Positions 54,150-63,142 are shown, numbered from the stretch's first letter. The stretch is 64,000 nt of DNA from Heyndrickxia vini (GCF_016772275.1 NZ_CP065425.1:982001-1046000), one strand, 5' to 3'. Numbers and translations: made by a program. Notes: a model not told the origin generated them from the sequence alone.

Positions 54150-54192
54150 GAAACTTCCGTTTATTAGCTTAAAAGCTATGAATGGAAGTTTC
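54150..54192 (+). other. Intercistronic hairpin pstS-pstC
   Basis: GAAACTTCC (54150-54158) pairs with GGAAGTTTC (54184-54192), with an inner TAGCTT-AAGCTA stem. There is no clear T run. It probably stabilises pstS mRNA or lowers read-through, giving more receptor than permease. Confidence 0.75.
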
Positions 54193-54306
54193 CTTGATTG
54201 TAAGAAAAAAGGGAGAAGTATTCGTTTTTTTTATGATTGTGTTAGCAGCTAGGATTATTTTTCATCAAGAACCTGACACATTTCTTTTTTGAAAGGGGAA
54301 AGTATC

Positions 54307-55236
54307 TTGGAATTAAAGGATATAAAGATGACTGAAAAACAGTGGAATTCTTCAACTAAAATTTGGACTGAAAAAAGGGGAAGAATTCTCACTTTTACTT
54401 CTGTTTCGATCATGATTATGATTGCCATTTCTATTTTATATTTTGTCGCATCAAAAGGGTTTAGTACTTTTACAGTTAATAAAGCAAGTATCGTTGACTT
54501 TTTTACAGGTATAGAGTGGAAGCCAGGGAGTTTAAATGAATTAGGAAAACCAATTGTAGGGGCTTTGCCGCTTATTTTCGGTTCCTTTGCCGTCACGCTT
54601 TTGGCAGCAATTATTTGCTCCCCGCTAGCCGTTGGAGCAGCGATATTTATGACAGAGATCTCTCCTAAGTTTGGCAAGAAAGTGTTACAGCCAGTTATTG
54701 AGCTTCTCGTTGGTATCCCCTCAGTCGTATATGGATTTGTCGGCTTAAGTGTCGTTGTTCCGTTCTTAAGGGAACATCTTGGTGGGAGTGGATTTGGCAT
54801 TGCAGCAGGAACGATTGTTTTGACGGTAATGATTTTACCGACAATTACGAGTCTTTCAATGGATGCTATTGAATCCGTGCCCATGCAGATAAGAGAAGCC
54901 TCTTTAGCACTAGGTGCAACACGTTGGCAAACCATTTACCGCGTTATCCTTAAAACCTCATTACCCGGCTTATTGACAGCGATTGTTTTTGGAATGGCTC
55001 GTGCATTTGGTGAAGCTTTAGCCGTACAGATGGTAATAGGGAACTCTACCGTCATTCCGACTTCATTTGTAGAACCTGCTTCAACATTAACGAGTATTTT
55101 AACAATGGGAATGGGCTATACCGTCATGGGGAAAGCAGAGAATAATGCTTTATGGTCGTTAGCATTAATGCTACTTCTCATGTCGCTAGTCTTTATCATC
55201 ATTATTCGCATCTTAGGTCGCAGGAGGGTTTACTAA
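54307..55236 (+). CDS. pstC: Phosphate ABC transporter permease PstC
   Basis: A permease of about 309 residues with six membrane segments and the EAA coupling loop (REASLALGATRWQT). ELLVGIPSVVYGFVGL is the typical PstC region. The TTG at 54307 follows AAAGGGG; an ATG at 54328 with AAAGGA is an alternative, and I cannot decide between them. The stop overlaps the pstA start by one base. Confidence 0.92.
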   Translation: MELKDIKMTEKQWNSSTKIWTEKRGRILTFTSVSIMIMIAISILYFVASKGFSTFTVNKASIVDFFTGIEWKPGSLNELGKPIVGALPLIFGSFAVTLLAAIICSPLAVGAAIFMTEISPKFGKKVLQPVIELLVGIPSVVYGFVGLSVVVPFLREHLGGSGFGIAAGTIVLTVMILPTITSLSMDAIESVPMQIREASLALGATRWQTIYRVILKTSLPGLLTAIVFGMARAFGEALAVQMVIGNSTVIPTSFVEPASTLTSILTMGMGYTVMGKAENNALWSLALMLLLMSLVFIIIIRILGRRRVY

Positions 55237-56120
55237 TGAATGCAAAACTTGCTGATCGTATGGCAACCGTTATTTTTTACGTAATTGCGGGTGTTATTGT
55301 CGCACTCCTAGCCGGATTATTTGGCTATATTCTTGTTAATGGAGTCGGAAATATTAGTTGGAAATTTATTACTTCACCTCCACAATCATTTCAGGCAGGT
55401 GGAGGAATTGGACCACAGCTATTTAATTCATTTTATTTACTTGTTTTAACAATGATTATCAGCATTCCATTATCATTAGGTGCCGGAATATATATGTCTG
55501 AATATGCAAAGAAAAATGTGTTTACCGATATTCTTCGTACTGTAATTGAAGTATTGTCATCCTTACCGTCCATTGTCGTTGGTTTGTTTGGGTTTTTATT
55601 CTTCGTCATATATATGGGCTGGGGGTTCTCAATACTAACTGGTGCACTCGTTCTTACAATATTTAACTTACCGCTAATGGTTAGTGTAGTTGAAACATCT
55701 TTGAAAGGTGTATCGAATGCTCAACGGGAAGCGGGACTTGCCCTTGGGGTTTCAAAATGGGAAACGATTAAAAAGATCCTATTGCCAGCAGCAATCCCCG
55801 GGATTGTAACGGGAATTATTCTTGCATCAGGGAGAGTCTTCGGTGAAGCGGCCGCGTTAATTTATACAGCTGGAATGAGTACACCAATTCTCGACTTTTC
55901 TAATTGGAATCCATTAAGCCCTACATCACCACTAAATCCAATGAGACCGGCAGAAACACTTGCCGTTCATATTTGGAAAATTAATTCGGAAGGATTAATG
56001 CCTGACGTGAAAGAGGTTTCAAGTGGAACATCAGCATTGCTTATCATATTAATCTTACTATTTAACCTTGCTGCACGCTGGATTGGAAAACTCATTTATA
56101 AGCGAATGACTTCGTCTTAA
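55236..56120 (+). CDS. pstA: Phosphate ABC transporter permease PstA
   Basis: The second permease, 294 residues, with six membrane segments, [15 protein letters not shown] and the EAA loop [14 protein letters not shown]. The ATG at 55236 overlaps the pstC stop and follows AGGAGGG. A longer frame reaching 84 bases into pstC is not used. Confidence 0.94.
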   Translation: MNAKLADRMATVIFYVIAGVIVALLAGLFGYILVNGVGNISWKFITSPPQSFQAGGGIGPQLFNSFYLLVLTMIISIPLSLGAGIYMSEYAKKNVFTDILRTVIEVLSSLPSIVVGLFGFLFFVIYMGWGFSILTGALVLTIFNLPLMVSVVETSLKGVSNAQREAGLALGVSKWETIKKILLPAAIPGIVTGIILASGRVFGEAAALIYTAGMSTPILDFSNWNPLSPTSPLNPMRPAETLAVHIWKINSEGLMPDVKEVSSGTSALLIILILLFNLAARWIGKLIYKRMTSS

Positions 56121-56142
56121 GGCAAACAAAGGAGTGGAATGT

Positions 56143-56985
56143 ATGGAAGCATTAATGGAAAAACGACAAAGTAAAGTTGCTGTAACACTTACAAATCGCA
56201 AAAATGAACGGCAAGACAAAAATGTAAAGAAAGTAACTGCCCTAGAAACAAAGGATTTACATGTTTACTATGGGAGTAATTTAGCACTGAAAAATATTTC
56301 AATGCCCATATATAAAAATCAAGTGACCGCATTTATCGGACCTTCAGGTTGTGGAAAATCTACCTATTTAAGAAGTTTAAATCGCATGAACGATGAGATT
56401 CAAGGATGTCGTGTGGAGGGCAGCATCTTTTATAAAGATTTTAATATTAATCAATCAAGTGTCAATGTATTTGAAATCAGGAAAAATATTGGAATGGTGT
56501 TTCAACGTCCGAATCCATTTGCAAAAAGTATTTTTGATAATGTTGCATTTGGTCCAAAACAGCATGGAGAGAAGAATAAAAAAGTATTACAAGAAATTGT
56601 GGAAAAAAGCTTACGCAAAGCAGCACTTTGGGATGAGGTGAAAGATCGTCTAAACAAGTCTGCTTTAGCATTGTCAGGTGGACAGCAACAACGACTTTGT
56701 ATTGCAAGAGCAATTGCAATGGAACCCGATGTCCTTTTACTTGATGAACCAGCATCTGCCTTAGATCCAATTTCAACGAGTAAAATTGAAGAGCTGATTA
56801 TGGAATTGAAAAAAGACTATACAGTGGTAATCGTTACACATAACATGCAACAAGCTGCCAGAATTTCTGATTACACAGCCTTCTTTTACATGGGAGATCT
56901 GATTGAATACGGTGAAACAAGAAACATTTTTACAAACCCACAACAAAAACAAACAGAAGACTATGTTTCCGGAAATTTTGGGTAG
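56143..56985 (+). CDS. pstB1: Phosphate ABC transporter ATPase PstB, copy 1
   Basis: A 280-residue ATPase with Walker [10 protein letters not shown], the PstB-type RSLNRMND and VFQRPNPF, signature LSGGQQQRL and Walker [14 protein letters not shown] Lys/Arg-rich N-terminal extension of about 25 residues distinguishes it from copy 2. ATG 56143 follows AAAGGAG. Repeat C separates it from pstB2. Confidence 0.94.
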   Translation: MEALMEKRQSKVAVTLTNRKNERQDKNVKKVTALETKDLHVYYGSNLALKNISMPIYKNQVTAFIGPSGCGKSTYLRSLNRMNDEIQGCRVEGSIFYKDFNINQSSVNVFEIRKNIGMVFQRPNPFAKSIFDNVAFGPKQHGEKNKKVLQEIVEKSLRKAALWDEVKDRLNKSALALSGGQQQRLCIARAIAMEPDVLLLDEPASALDPISTSKIEELIMELKKDYTVVIVTHNMQQAARISDYTAFFYMGDLIEYGETRNIFTNPQQKQTEDYVSGNFG

Positions 56986-57042
56986 AGAATATTTAAATTA
57001 TTATAAATGCATTTAAACCATTGTTGAATTTATAACTATGTT

Positions 57043-57172
57043 GATTGGAGCGGAAGGTACGAGACTCCTGCGGGATCAGCTGGAAAGATGAGACCCCGCA
57101 AGAGCGAAGCGATGAGGAGGCTCATCGCCAGCCCCGCGGAAAGCGAGTACCTGTAGCGGAAATCAACAGTCA
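57043..57172 (+). repeat. Dispersed hairpin repeat, copy C, inside the pst operon
   Basis: Full-length copy between pstB1 and pstB2. Basal arms GGTAC and GTACC, then GCGGG with CCCGC, GCTGG with CCAGC, and GATGAG with CTCATC. The ends GTTGATT and AATCAAC also pair. A 60-codon frame running through it is an artefact. Confidence 0.88.
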
Positions 57173-57233
57173 CAATTACCACAACTTCTTTGAAAGAAGT
57201 ACGGATAATATTATATGGAGTAGGTGAACTGAA

Positions 57234-58019
57234 TTGGCCATCTCAATGGAACAACTAGAAACAACGAAAACAATCATTAGCAGCAAGGAATTAAATGTAT
57301 ATTATGATCAATTCCAAGCTTTGAAAAATATATCAATCAATATGAAAAAAAATCGAGTAACCGCACTAATTGGCCCATCAGGATGTGGAAAATCGACGTT
57401 TCTGCGTACATTGAATCGAATGAATGATTTAGTGCCGCGCTTTAGGGTAGAAGGCAGTCTAAACTATAATAATCAGGAAATTTATAATCCGAAAATTGAT
57501 GTCGTCGAGCTTCGGAAACAAGTAGGCATGGTGTTTCAGCGTCCAAATCCTTTTCCAATGACCATTTATGAAAACGTGGCATATGGCCTGCGGATTCATG
57601 GTATGAAGAAAAAAGGAATGATTGATGAAATCGTGGAAAAAAGCCTAAGACAAGCGGCATTATGGGACGAAGTGAAGGATCGCTTACACACATCGGCGAT
57701 GGGACTATCCGGTGGACAACAGCAAAGGCTAGTTATCGCGAGAGTGTTAGCCATTCAACCCGATGTCATATTGATGGATGAGCCAGCTTCAGCTTTAGAC
57801 CCAACTTCAACATCTAAAATTGAACAGCTGATATTAGAATTAAAGGAGCAGTATACCATCATTATTGTCACACACAGCATGCAACAAGCAGCACGTGTAT
57901 CTGATGAAACCGCATTTTTTCTAAATGGTGAGATTGTAGAATTCAATCAAACCCATTCTATTTTTACCAATCCGGAAAGAAAAGAAACCGAAGACTATAT
58001 CTCAGGGAGATTTGGCTAA
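57234..58019 (+). CDS. pstB2: Phosphate ABC transporter ATPase PstB, copy 2
   Basis: A 261-residue paralogue of the preceding ATPase with all motifs intact ([37 protein letters not shown]). Tandem pstB genes are also known in B. subtilis; whether both serve phosphate uptake is unclear. The TTG at 57234 has AGGTG upstream, while the ATG 12 bases later has no ribosome site. phoU follows after 24 bases. Confidence 0.93.
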   Translation: MAISMEQLETTKTIISSKELNVYYDQFQALKNISINMKKNRVTALIGPSGCGKSTFLRTLNRMNDLVPRFRVEGSLNYNNQEIYNPKIDVVELRKQVGMVFQRPNPFPMTIYENVAYGLRIHGMKKKGMIDEIVEKSLRQAALWDEVKDRLHTSAMGLSGGQQQRLVIARVLAIQPDVILMDEPASALDPTSTSKIEQLILELKEQYTIIIVTHSMQQAARVSDETAFFLNGEIVEFNQTHSIFTNPERKETEDYISGRFG

Positions 58020-58043
58020 TTAAGAATTAAGGGGGTATTCATT

Positions 58044-58700
58044 GTGGCAAGAAAAGTATTTGAAGATCGCTTAACAGAACTACATGAAACATTAATGTCG
58101 ATGGGACTTCTCGTCGAGGAGGCGATTTACAAAAGTGTCACATCACTCGTGAACAAAAATATTGACCTTGCGTTGGAAGTCGTATTAGATGATCAACGGA
58201 TAAATGAATATGAAGTGGATATTGAGAAGAAATGTTTCGAGTTAATTGCTTTACAACAACCTGTGGGAACTGATTTGCGTCGAATTGCCACAATGTTAAA
58301 AGTCGCAACAGATTTAGAGCGAATGGGTGATCATGCTGTTAGTATTGCCAAATCAACCATTCGTTTAAAGGATGAAACATATTTAAAACCGCTCATCGAT
58401 ATTCCTAAGATGGCAGAAATCGTAAAAGAAATGGTTCGTGAAGTACTAGACGCTTATATATCCCTTGATCGTGACGGTGCAGTTACCGTTGCAAAAAAAG
58501 ATGATCAAATTGATAAATATCTATCAATGATTTTTATGGAATTGATCGAAATTATGAAACAAGACTCATCGAAAGTAAACCAAGCTCTCCACTTCCTACT
58601 CGTTGCCCAGCACCTAGAACGAATCGGAGACTATGTAACCAACGTATGTGAATGGATCGTCTATCTGAAAACCGGCTCCTTAGTTGATCTAAATAAATAA
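58044..58700 (+). CDS. phoU: Phosphate signalling regulator PhoU
   Basis: A 218-residue all-helical protein with two PhoU repeats, each carrying the metal-binding pattern (DLERMGDHAVSIAK and HLERIGDYVTNVCEW). It links Pst activity to PhoR and prevents excess phosphate uptake. It closes the pst operon. GTG start after AGGGGG. Confidence 0.95.
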   Translation: MARKVFEDRLTELHETLMSMGLLVEEAIYKSVTSLVNKNIDLALEVVLDDQRINEYEVDIEKKCFELIALQQPVGTDLRRIATMLKVATDLERMGDHAVSIAKSTIRLKDETYLKPLIDIPKMAEIVKEMVREVLDAYISLDRDGAVTVAKKDDQIDKYLSMIFMELIEIMKQDSSKVNQALHFLLVAQHLERIGDYVTNVCEWIVYLKTGSLVDLNK

Positions 58701-58710
58701 TAAAAATCTA

Positions 58711-58739
58711 AAGCAGACGAAAAAGCGTCTGTTTTTTTA
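58711..58739 (+). terminator. Terminator of the pst-phoU operon
   Basis: CAGACG (58714-58719) pairs with CGTCTG (58726-58731), followed by T7. Confidence 0.85.
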
Positions 58740-58807
58740 TTTTGGTTGTTTTCTAAATATATTTTATTAATAAGATGAAAAACATTTAAGAAGTACTGAG
58801 CGACCTG

Positions 58808-59065
58808 AATACACGTAGACTCCTGCGGGAAAAGTGAGCAAAGTGAGACCCCGCAGTGGAGGTACGAGCGAGGAGTTAGAAAAGTAGAGGCGGCTTGCCT
58901 ATCGACGTACGAACTGAAGGGCAGCGACTGAGATAAAGGAATCACGATGAACCCTAAAGGGTGAATCGATGATGACTTATCGTAGGGAGGTGACCGGAAG
59001 TTCGCTAGTCGATAGCCGCCGGAACTAGACAGGCTCACGGGTCACCCGCGGAAAGCGTAGTGTAT
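58808..59065 (+). repeat. Dispersed hairpin repeat, copy D, interrupted
   Basis: Outer parts match the family (GACTCCTGCGGG, GTGAGACCCCGCAG, CCCGCGGAAAGCG). Basal arms are TACAC and GTGTA; inner arms GTGAG and CTCAC. The copy is split between GAGGAG and GCTCAC by about 155 bp of unrelated sequence. Confidence 0.8.
58877..59031. repeat. Nested structured insert within copy D
   Basis: About 155 bp with imperfect terminal inverted arms: GGCGGC..TATCGAC..CGAACT (58889-58914) against AGTTCG..GTCGATAGCCGCC (58999-59020). A central ACCCTAAAGGGT palindrome is present. The minus-strand frame through it (125 codons) looks spurious. Confidence 0.7.
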
Positions 59066-59118
59066 TTAGGCTGCGGATTAATTAATAATTAAGACCCATT
59101 ATTTTTTCTGATAAAAAC

Positions 59119-59146
59119 TTGACTTCTTTTAAGTGCCTTATATAAA
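59119..59146 (+). promoter_or_regulatory. Promoter of the metal sensor gene
   Basis: TTGACT (59119-59124), a 16-bp spacer and TATAAA (59141-59146). Confidence 0.6.
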
Positions 59147-59159
59147 ATGGAAATATAAT

Positions 59160-59179
59160 ATATGAACATATACACATAT
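59160..59179. promoter_or_regulatory. ArsR/SmtB-type operator
   Basis: ATATGAACATATACACATAT has the ATATGAACAT half-site of CzrA-type operators and a degenerate second half (7 of 10). It covers the expected transcription start, so metal-free repressor would block transcription. Confidence 0.6.
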
Positions 59180-59204
59180 ATTGAATATAATAGAGGTGAA
59201 ACCC

Positions 59205-59531
59205 ATGACAGAAGATAATAATCGCATTGATATAGAGCATGATGAATTAGATGAAGAAACATTATTTATCGTTTCTCAAACGTTTAAAGCATTATCTGAA
59301 CCAACAAGGATTAAAATTCTGCATTTATTATCCGAAAAAGAACATTCCGTAAATGAAATTGCTGAAAAGCTATCTTTACTTCAAACAACCGTATCACATC
59401 AATTAAGATTTTTGAAAAACTTACGCTTAGTGAAATACAGAAGAGAAGGCACAACATTATTTTATTCGCACGACGATGAACATGTCATGAATATACTGAA
59501 ACAAACGATTAACCATGCGAGACACCATTAA
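59205..59531 (+). CDS. czrA: ArsR/SmtB family Zn/Co sensor (CzrA-like)
   Basis: A 108-residue winged-helix repressor. The C-terminal helix has Asp91-x-His93, ten residues, then His104-x-x-His107: exactly the alpha-5 site pattern DxH-x10-HxxH of S. aureus CzrA, which binds Zn(II) or Co(II). There is no cysteine site as in CadC or ArsR. The ATG at 59205 has AGAGGTG upstream. The P-type ATPase next door is the expected target, and the operator upstream suggests autorepression. Confidence 0.9.
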   Translation: MTEDNNRIDIEHDELDEETLFIVSQTFKALSEPTRIKILHLLSEKEHSVNEIAEKLSLLQTTVSHQLRFLKNLRLVKYRREGTTLFYSHDDEHVMNILKQTINHARHH

Positions 59532-59649
59532 TCCATTGTTTTCACATAATAAAAAAGGGAACACACATATTATTAATAACAAATAGTTTGAGTCAATTTT
59601 GAACAACTGATAGAAATAAACTATTTGCTTTGTTCAAGGGGGAGTATCA

Positions 59650-61737
59650 ATGGCTGAATATAAACTACAAGGCCTTTCATGTGCAAATTGCGCAAGGGAA
59701 ATGGAAGAGGAAATACAAAAGCTAAAAAATGGGGAAGATGCAAGAGTTCTATACAATTCAAGCAAGCTAATCGTAAAAGATGACATTTCTCTCTCTCAAG
59801 TAGAAAAGATATTGGCAAATGATGGTGCGACTATCGTCAAAGACAAACATGAACATGACGATCATAATCATGCCCACACACACTCACATTCAAACCGCAT
59901 GCTGAAAACATTAATTATTATGTCAGCTGTGCTTTACTTTATCGCAATATTCGTTGGACAATGGAGCGAAGGTATAGCAATAACTATCTTTATTATTGCT
60001 GCAGCATTAAGCGGCTACCAAACATTTATCCAAGGAATCAAAAACTTATTTCGTTTAAAATTTAATATCGATACATTAATGACCATTGCGCTTATTGGTG
60101 CTTTTGGAATCGGTGAATGGAAAGAAGGGACATTAGTCGCCATTCTTTTCGGAATCAATGAATTTCTTGAAGGACTGGGTATGGAAAAGGCTAGAAGTTC
60201 GATGGAAGCATTACTAAAGGTTGCACCGAAACAAGCAACATTAATTGCAAATGGAAAAGAACAGATTGTATCCATTGAAACATTGAAAGCAGGGGACATC
60301 GTATTAGTCAAACCCGGCGAAAAAATCCCCTCGGACGGAATCGTCATCGAAGGAAAAAGTTCCGTAAATGAGGCGGCCATCACTGGTGAATCGATGCCGA
60401 TAGAAAAATCGATTGATGAATCCGTATATGGTGGCAGTATTAATAATGAAGGAATATTAAAAATTTCTATTACAAAATCATATGAAGACTCTTCTCTTGC
60501 AAAAATTTTACACTTAGTAGAGGAAGCTCAAGAAACAAAAACACCTACAGAACAGTTTATTAACCATTTTGCAAAATATTACACACCTGCAATCATTTTA
60601 ATCGCTATTATTGTTATGATTGCTCCGCCGCTTTTGGGAGGTGCCGATTGGGGAAAATGGTTTTATCAAGGGTTAGCGGTGTTAATTGTTGGATGTCCTT
60701 GTGCACTAGTTCTTTCGTCTCCAATAGCCATTGTATCTGGAATCACACGAAATGCACGAAATGGAATTCTCATTAAAGGCGGAGTTTTCCTTGAACAATT
60801 AGGTAAGATTGATATGATCGCTTTTGATAAAACTGGAACACTAACGAAAGGTGAACCGTTTGTAGAAGTCACGAAAGTTTTTGATGAGCAATTTTTGACG
60901 ATTGCAGGTTCAGTGGAAAAGCTTTCTTCTCATCCCCTTGCAAAAGCAGTGATGCGAAAAGTGGAAGAAACATCGGCCCCTCTTACAGAAGCAACAGATG
61001 TTGAAACATTACCTGGTCAAGGGATATCAGCAATTGTAAATGGAGAGCGCTATTTTGTTGGCAATGAGAAAGGACTGCCTGCGACTGCACTGTCAAGTAG
61101 CATTCAAAAAGAAATTACAGCACTAAAAGATCAAGGGTATACGCTTATTACTGTTGCAGATAATGAAAAAGTACTTGGTTTAATGGGGATAACCGATGAA
61201 GTTCGAAGTGAAAGTAAACAAATTATTAAAGAATTACATCAAGCAGGAATAAAACATACCGTAATGCTGACAGGAGATCACCAACAAACGGCTAAAAAAG
61301 TTGCTGACAAAGTCGGCTTATCGAATTACTATGCCAATCTTTTACCTGATGAAAAGGTTCAAAAAGTAAAAGAACTTACACAAAAAGGAAAAATTGCAAT
61401 GGTAGGAGATGGAATCAACGACGCACCCGCATTAGCAACAGCTGATCTCGGAATAGCAATGGGCAAAGGAACAGACAGCGCCATCGAAACTGCAGACATT
61501 GTGCTAATGCAAGATCATCTAGGAAAACTACCATCTGCAGTTAAAATCTCAAAACGCGTTAATCAAATCATTAAATTAAATATATCATTGGCCCTAGGTC
61601 TAAAATTAATCGCCTTACTTCTAACAATCCCAGGCTGGCTAACACTCTGGATCGCCATCCTTTCAGACATGGGAGCGACAGTATTAGTAACATTAATCAG
61701 TTTAACTTTAATGATTGAAACAAAGAATAAAGGCTAG
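59650..61737 (+). CDS. cadA: Zn/Cd/Co-transporting P1B-type ATPase
   Basis: A 695-residue metal-exporting ATPase. An N-terminal heavy-metal-associated domain has CANC (11-14); a His-rich linker spans about 67-80. Eight membrane segments follow, with the metal-binding Cys349-Pro-Cys351, actuator TGES, phosphorylation Asp393 in DKTGT, and GDGINDAPALATADLG. The CPC motif with a His-rich linker fits the Zn/Cd/Co subgroup. It lies 118 bases behind the CzrA-like gene and is probably co-regulated by it. Confidence 0.92.
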   Translation: MAEYKLQGLSCANCAREMEEEIQKLKNGEDARVLYNSSKLIVKDDISLSQVEKILANDGATIVKDKHEHDDHNHAHTHSHSNRMLKTLIIMSAVLYFIAIFVGQWSEGIAITIFIIAAALSGYQTFIQGIKNLFRLKFNIDTLMTIALIGAFGIGEWKEGTLVAILFGINEFLEGLGMEKARSSMEALLKVAPKQATLIANGKEQIVSIETLKAGDIVLVKPGEKIPSDGIVIEGKSSVNEAAITGESMPIEKSIDESVYGGSINNEGILKISITKSYEDSSLAKILHLVEEAQETKTPTEQFINHFAKYYTPAIILIAIIVMIAPPLLGGADWGKWFYQGLAVLIVGCPCALVLSSPIAIVSGITRNARNGILIKGGVFLEQLGKIDMIAFDKTGTLTKGEPFVEVTKVFDEQFLTIAGSVEKLSSHPLAKAVMRKVEETSAPLTEATDVETLPGQGISAIVNGERYFVGNEKGLPATALSSSIQKEITALKDQGYTLITVADNEKVLGLMGITDEVRSESKQIIKELHQAGIKHTVMLTGDHQQTAKKVADKVGLSNYYANLLPDEKVQKVKELTQKGKIAMVGDGINDAPALATADLGIAMGKGTDSAIETADIVLMQDHLGKLPSAVKISKRVNQIIKLNISLALGLKLIALLLTIPGWLTLWIAILSDMGATVLVTLISLTLMIETKNKG

Positions 61738-61757
61738 AGTAATTTGCTCTAGTCTTT
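61730..61757 (+). terminator. Weak terminator of the metal resistance unit
   Basis: GGCTAGAG pairs with CTCTAGTC at the cadA stop codon, followed by TTTATATTT. The T run is poor. Confidence 0.45.
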
Positions 61758-61801
61758 ATATTTAGGTTTTGTTAAAGTTCAGTGTTGATATTGACTCCAT
61801 G

Positions 61802-61918
61802 TTGATTGGAGCGGAAGGTACGAGACTCCTGCGGGATCAGCTGGAAAGATGAGACCCCGCAAGAGCGAAGCGATGAGGAGGCTAATCGCCAGCCACCTGT
61901 AGCGGAAATCAACGGTTA
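61802..61918 (+). repeat. Dispersed hairpin repeat, copy E, 15-nt deletion
   Basis: Nearly identical to copy C, including the GTTGATT start, but lacks the 15 bases that hold the right basal arm (CCGCGGAAAGCGAGT in copy C) and has one change in the inner arm (CTAATC for CTCATC). Confidence 0.88.
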
Positions 61919-61969
61919 CGAACACAAACTCATTAAGCTTTGCATTTGTCTTTTTTTCATAAACTATGA

Positions 61970-61975
61970 TACAAT
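61970..61975 (+). promoter_or_regulatory. Extended -10 promoter for the HD-domain gene
   Basis: TGA directly before TACAAT (61970-61975) gives an extended -10; the -35 is weak. It lies between repeat E and the gene start at 62004. Confidence 0.5.
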
Positions 61976-62003
61976 CTCACGAAATATAAAAAAAGGTGAT
62001 AAT

Positions 62004-62648
62004 ATGGGAATACATCAATATTTCAAAAGCTTATCGGATTTAGAAAAAATTTATCGGTGTCCAGGAAAGTTTAAATTCCAAGAACATTCCGTGGCCAGCC
62101 ACTCATTTAAAGTAACGAAAGTAGCCCAATTTCTCGGAACAGTCGAAGAAAATAAAGGGAATAAAGTGAATTGGCAGGCTCTTTATGAAAAAGCATTGAA
62201 TCATGACTACAATGAATTATTTACAGGAGATATTAAAACTCCGGTGAAATACGCGTCAGCCGAACTTAGAGATTTGTTCAGTCAAGTAGAAGAACAGATG
62301 ACCCAAAAATTTATTTTTAAAGAGTTTCCGAAGGAATATCAACAAATTTACTTAGATCGTTTTAAAGAAGGAAAAGATGATACATTAGAAGGGAAGATTT
62401 TATCGGTCGCAGATAAAATTGATCTGCTTTATGAATCCTTCGGCGAAATTCAAAAAGGGAATCCCGAACCACTTTTTCAGGAAATTTATGAAGAATCTTT
62501 ATTAACAATTCTTGAATTTAAAGAAATGGAAAGTGTGAAGTATTTTCTCAATGAAGTTTTGCCTGACATGCTTGATGAAAAATTTATTGAACATAGTGAG
62601 CTAAACAAAGTCACACAAAAAATCGTTAAAGCGAATTTAAATGAATAA
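62004..62648 (+). CDS. HD domain hydrolase (YfbR-like)
   Basis: A 214-residue HD-domain phosphohydrolase with metal ligands in QEHSVASHSFKV (His near 34), the NHDYNE pair near 70 and a late Asp in ADKIDLLYE. The group includes YfbR, a 5'-deoxynucleotidase; substrate here is unknown. The ATG at 62004 follows AAAAGGTG. The open frame extends 66 codons upstream through repeat E, but that part is repeat-derived and lies ahead of the promoter, so a 280-residue version would be wrong. Confidence 0.85.
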   Translation: MGIHQYFKSLSDLEKIYRCPGKFKFQEHSVASHSFKVTKVAQFLGTVEENKGNKVNWQALYEKALNHDYNELFTGDIKTPVKYASAELRDLFSQVEEQMTQKFIFKEFPKEYQQIYLDRFKEGKDDTLEGKILSVADKIDLLYESFGEIQKGNPEPLFQEIYEESLLTILEFKEMESVKYFLNEVLPDMLDEKFIEHSELNKVTQKIVKANLNE

Positions 62649-62729
62649 AAAATTTCCAACCTCCCCTTGTGTTTTTTTCATTTTTAGAAAAGAATAGAGA
62701 TAGGATTTTTAACCTTAGGGGTGAAAACA

Positions 62730-62984
62730 GTGTTAGACAAAATTTTGGCCGCAATTTTTTTGCCGGGAATTCTCGTTGTGTTTTTCACAAGGGTAACGTA
62801 CAACCATATTGTAGGCTTACTATTAACAGTCGCCTTGATTGTCGCTTCGGTTTATAAAGGATATACACATACATGGCCTTTATTCATTATTGACGCTGCA
62901 TCGTTAACCATTGGGTTTTATTATGCAAACCGTATGGTAAACCGAAATAAAAAGAGGAAAATACCGGAAAGCAAAAACGTTTGA
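62730..62984 (+). CDS. csbA: CsbA family small membrane protein
   Basis: An 84-residue protein with three hydrophobic segments and a basic tail (NRMVNRNKKRK). B. subtilis csbA, a sigma-B-controlled gene of unknown function, lies just upstream of uvrBA as here. The GTG at 62730 has AGGGGTG upstream; a GTG at 62721 overlaps that site. A GTTTTT/GAATAG pair upstream could be a weak sigma-B promoter. The terminator stem overlaps the last codons. Confidence 0.75.
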   Translation: MLDKILAAIFLPGILVVFFTRVTYNHIVGLLLTVALIVASVYKGYTHTWPLFIIDAASLTIGFYYANRMVNRNKKRKIPESKNV

Positions 62985-63027
62985 AGCAAATGAAGGAATC
63001 ATTTCATTTGTTTCAAACGTTTTTTTA
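62973..63027 (+). terminator. Long terminator hairpin of csbA
   Basis: About 21 bp of stem (62973-62994 with 63003-63024) followed by T6, starting before the csbA stop codon. Confidence 0.9.
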
Positions 63028-63073
63028 GGATATTTTTAATAAAAGACTCTTTCTAAATGACAGTTCCTACTAA

Positions 63074-63142
63074 CAATATTAAAAGCACAGAGTGGATTGG
63101 AGCGGAAGGCAAGTGCCTGTAGCGGAAAGGAACGGTTCATTG
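63074..63142 (+). repeat. Dispersed hairpin repeat, copy F, centre deleted
   Basis: Shares both outer flanks with copy B (AACAATATTAAAAGCAC at the left, GTAGCGGAAAGGAACGGTTC at the right) but the whole centre is lost, leaving GGCAAGTGCC, a tiny hairpin whose arms still pair. Confidence 0.85.

Noticed and set aside
57045-57227. 60-codon protein in the pst operon
   Set aside because: The frame is the read-through of repeat C; the same peptide appears in repeat E. No selection for coding is evident.
58661-59038. 125-codon minus-strand protein
   Set aside because: It overlaps the end of phoU, its terminator and repeat D with its insert, and has no ribosome site.
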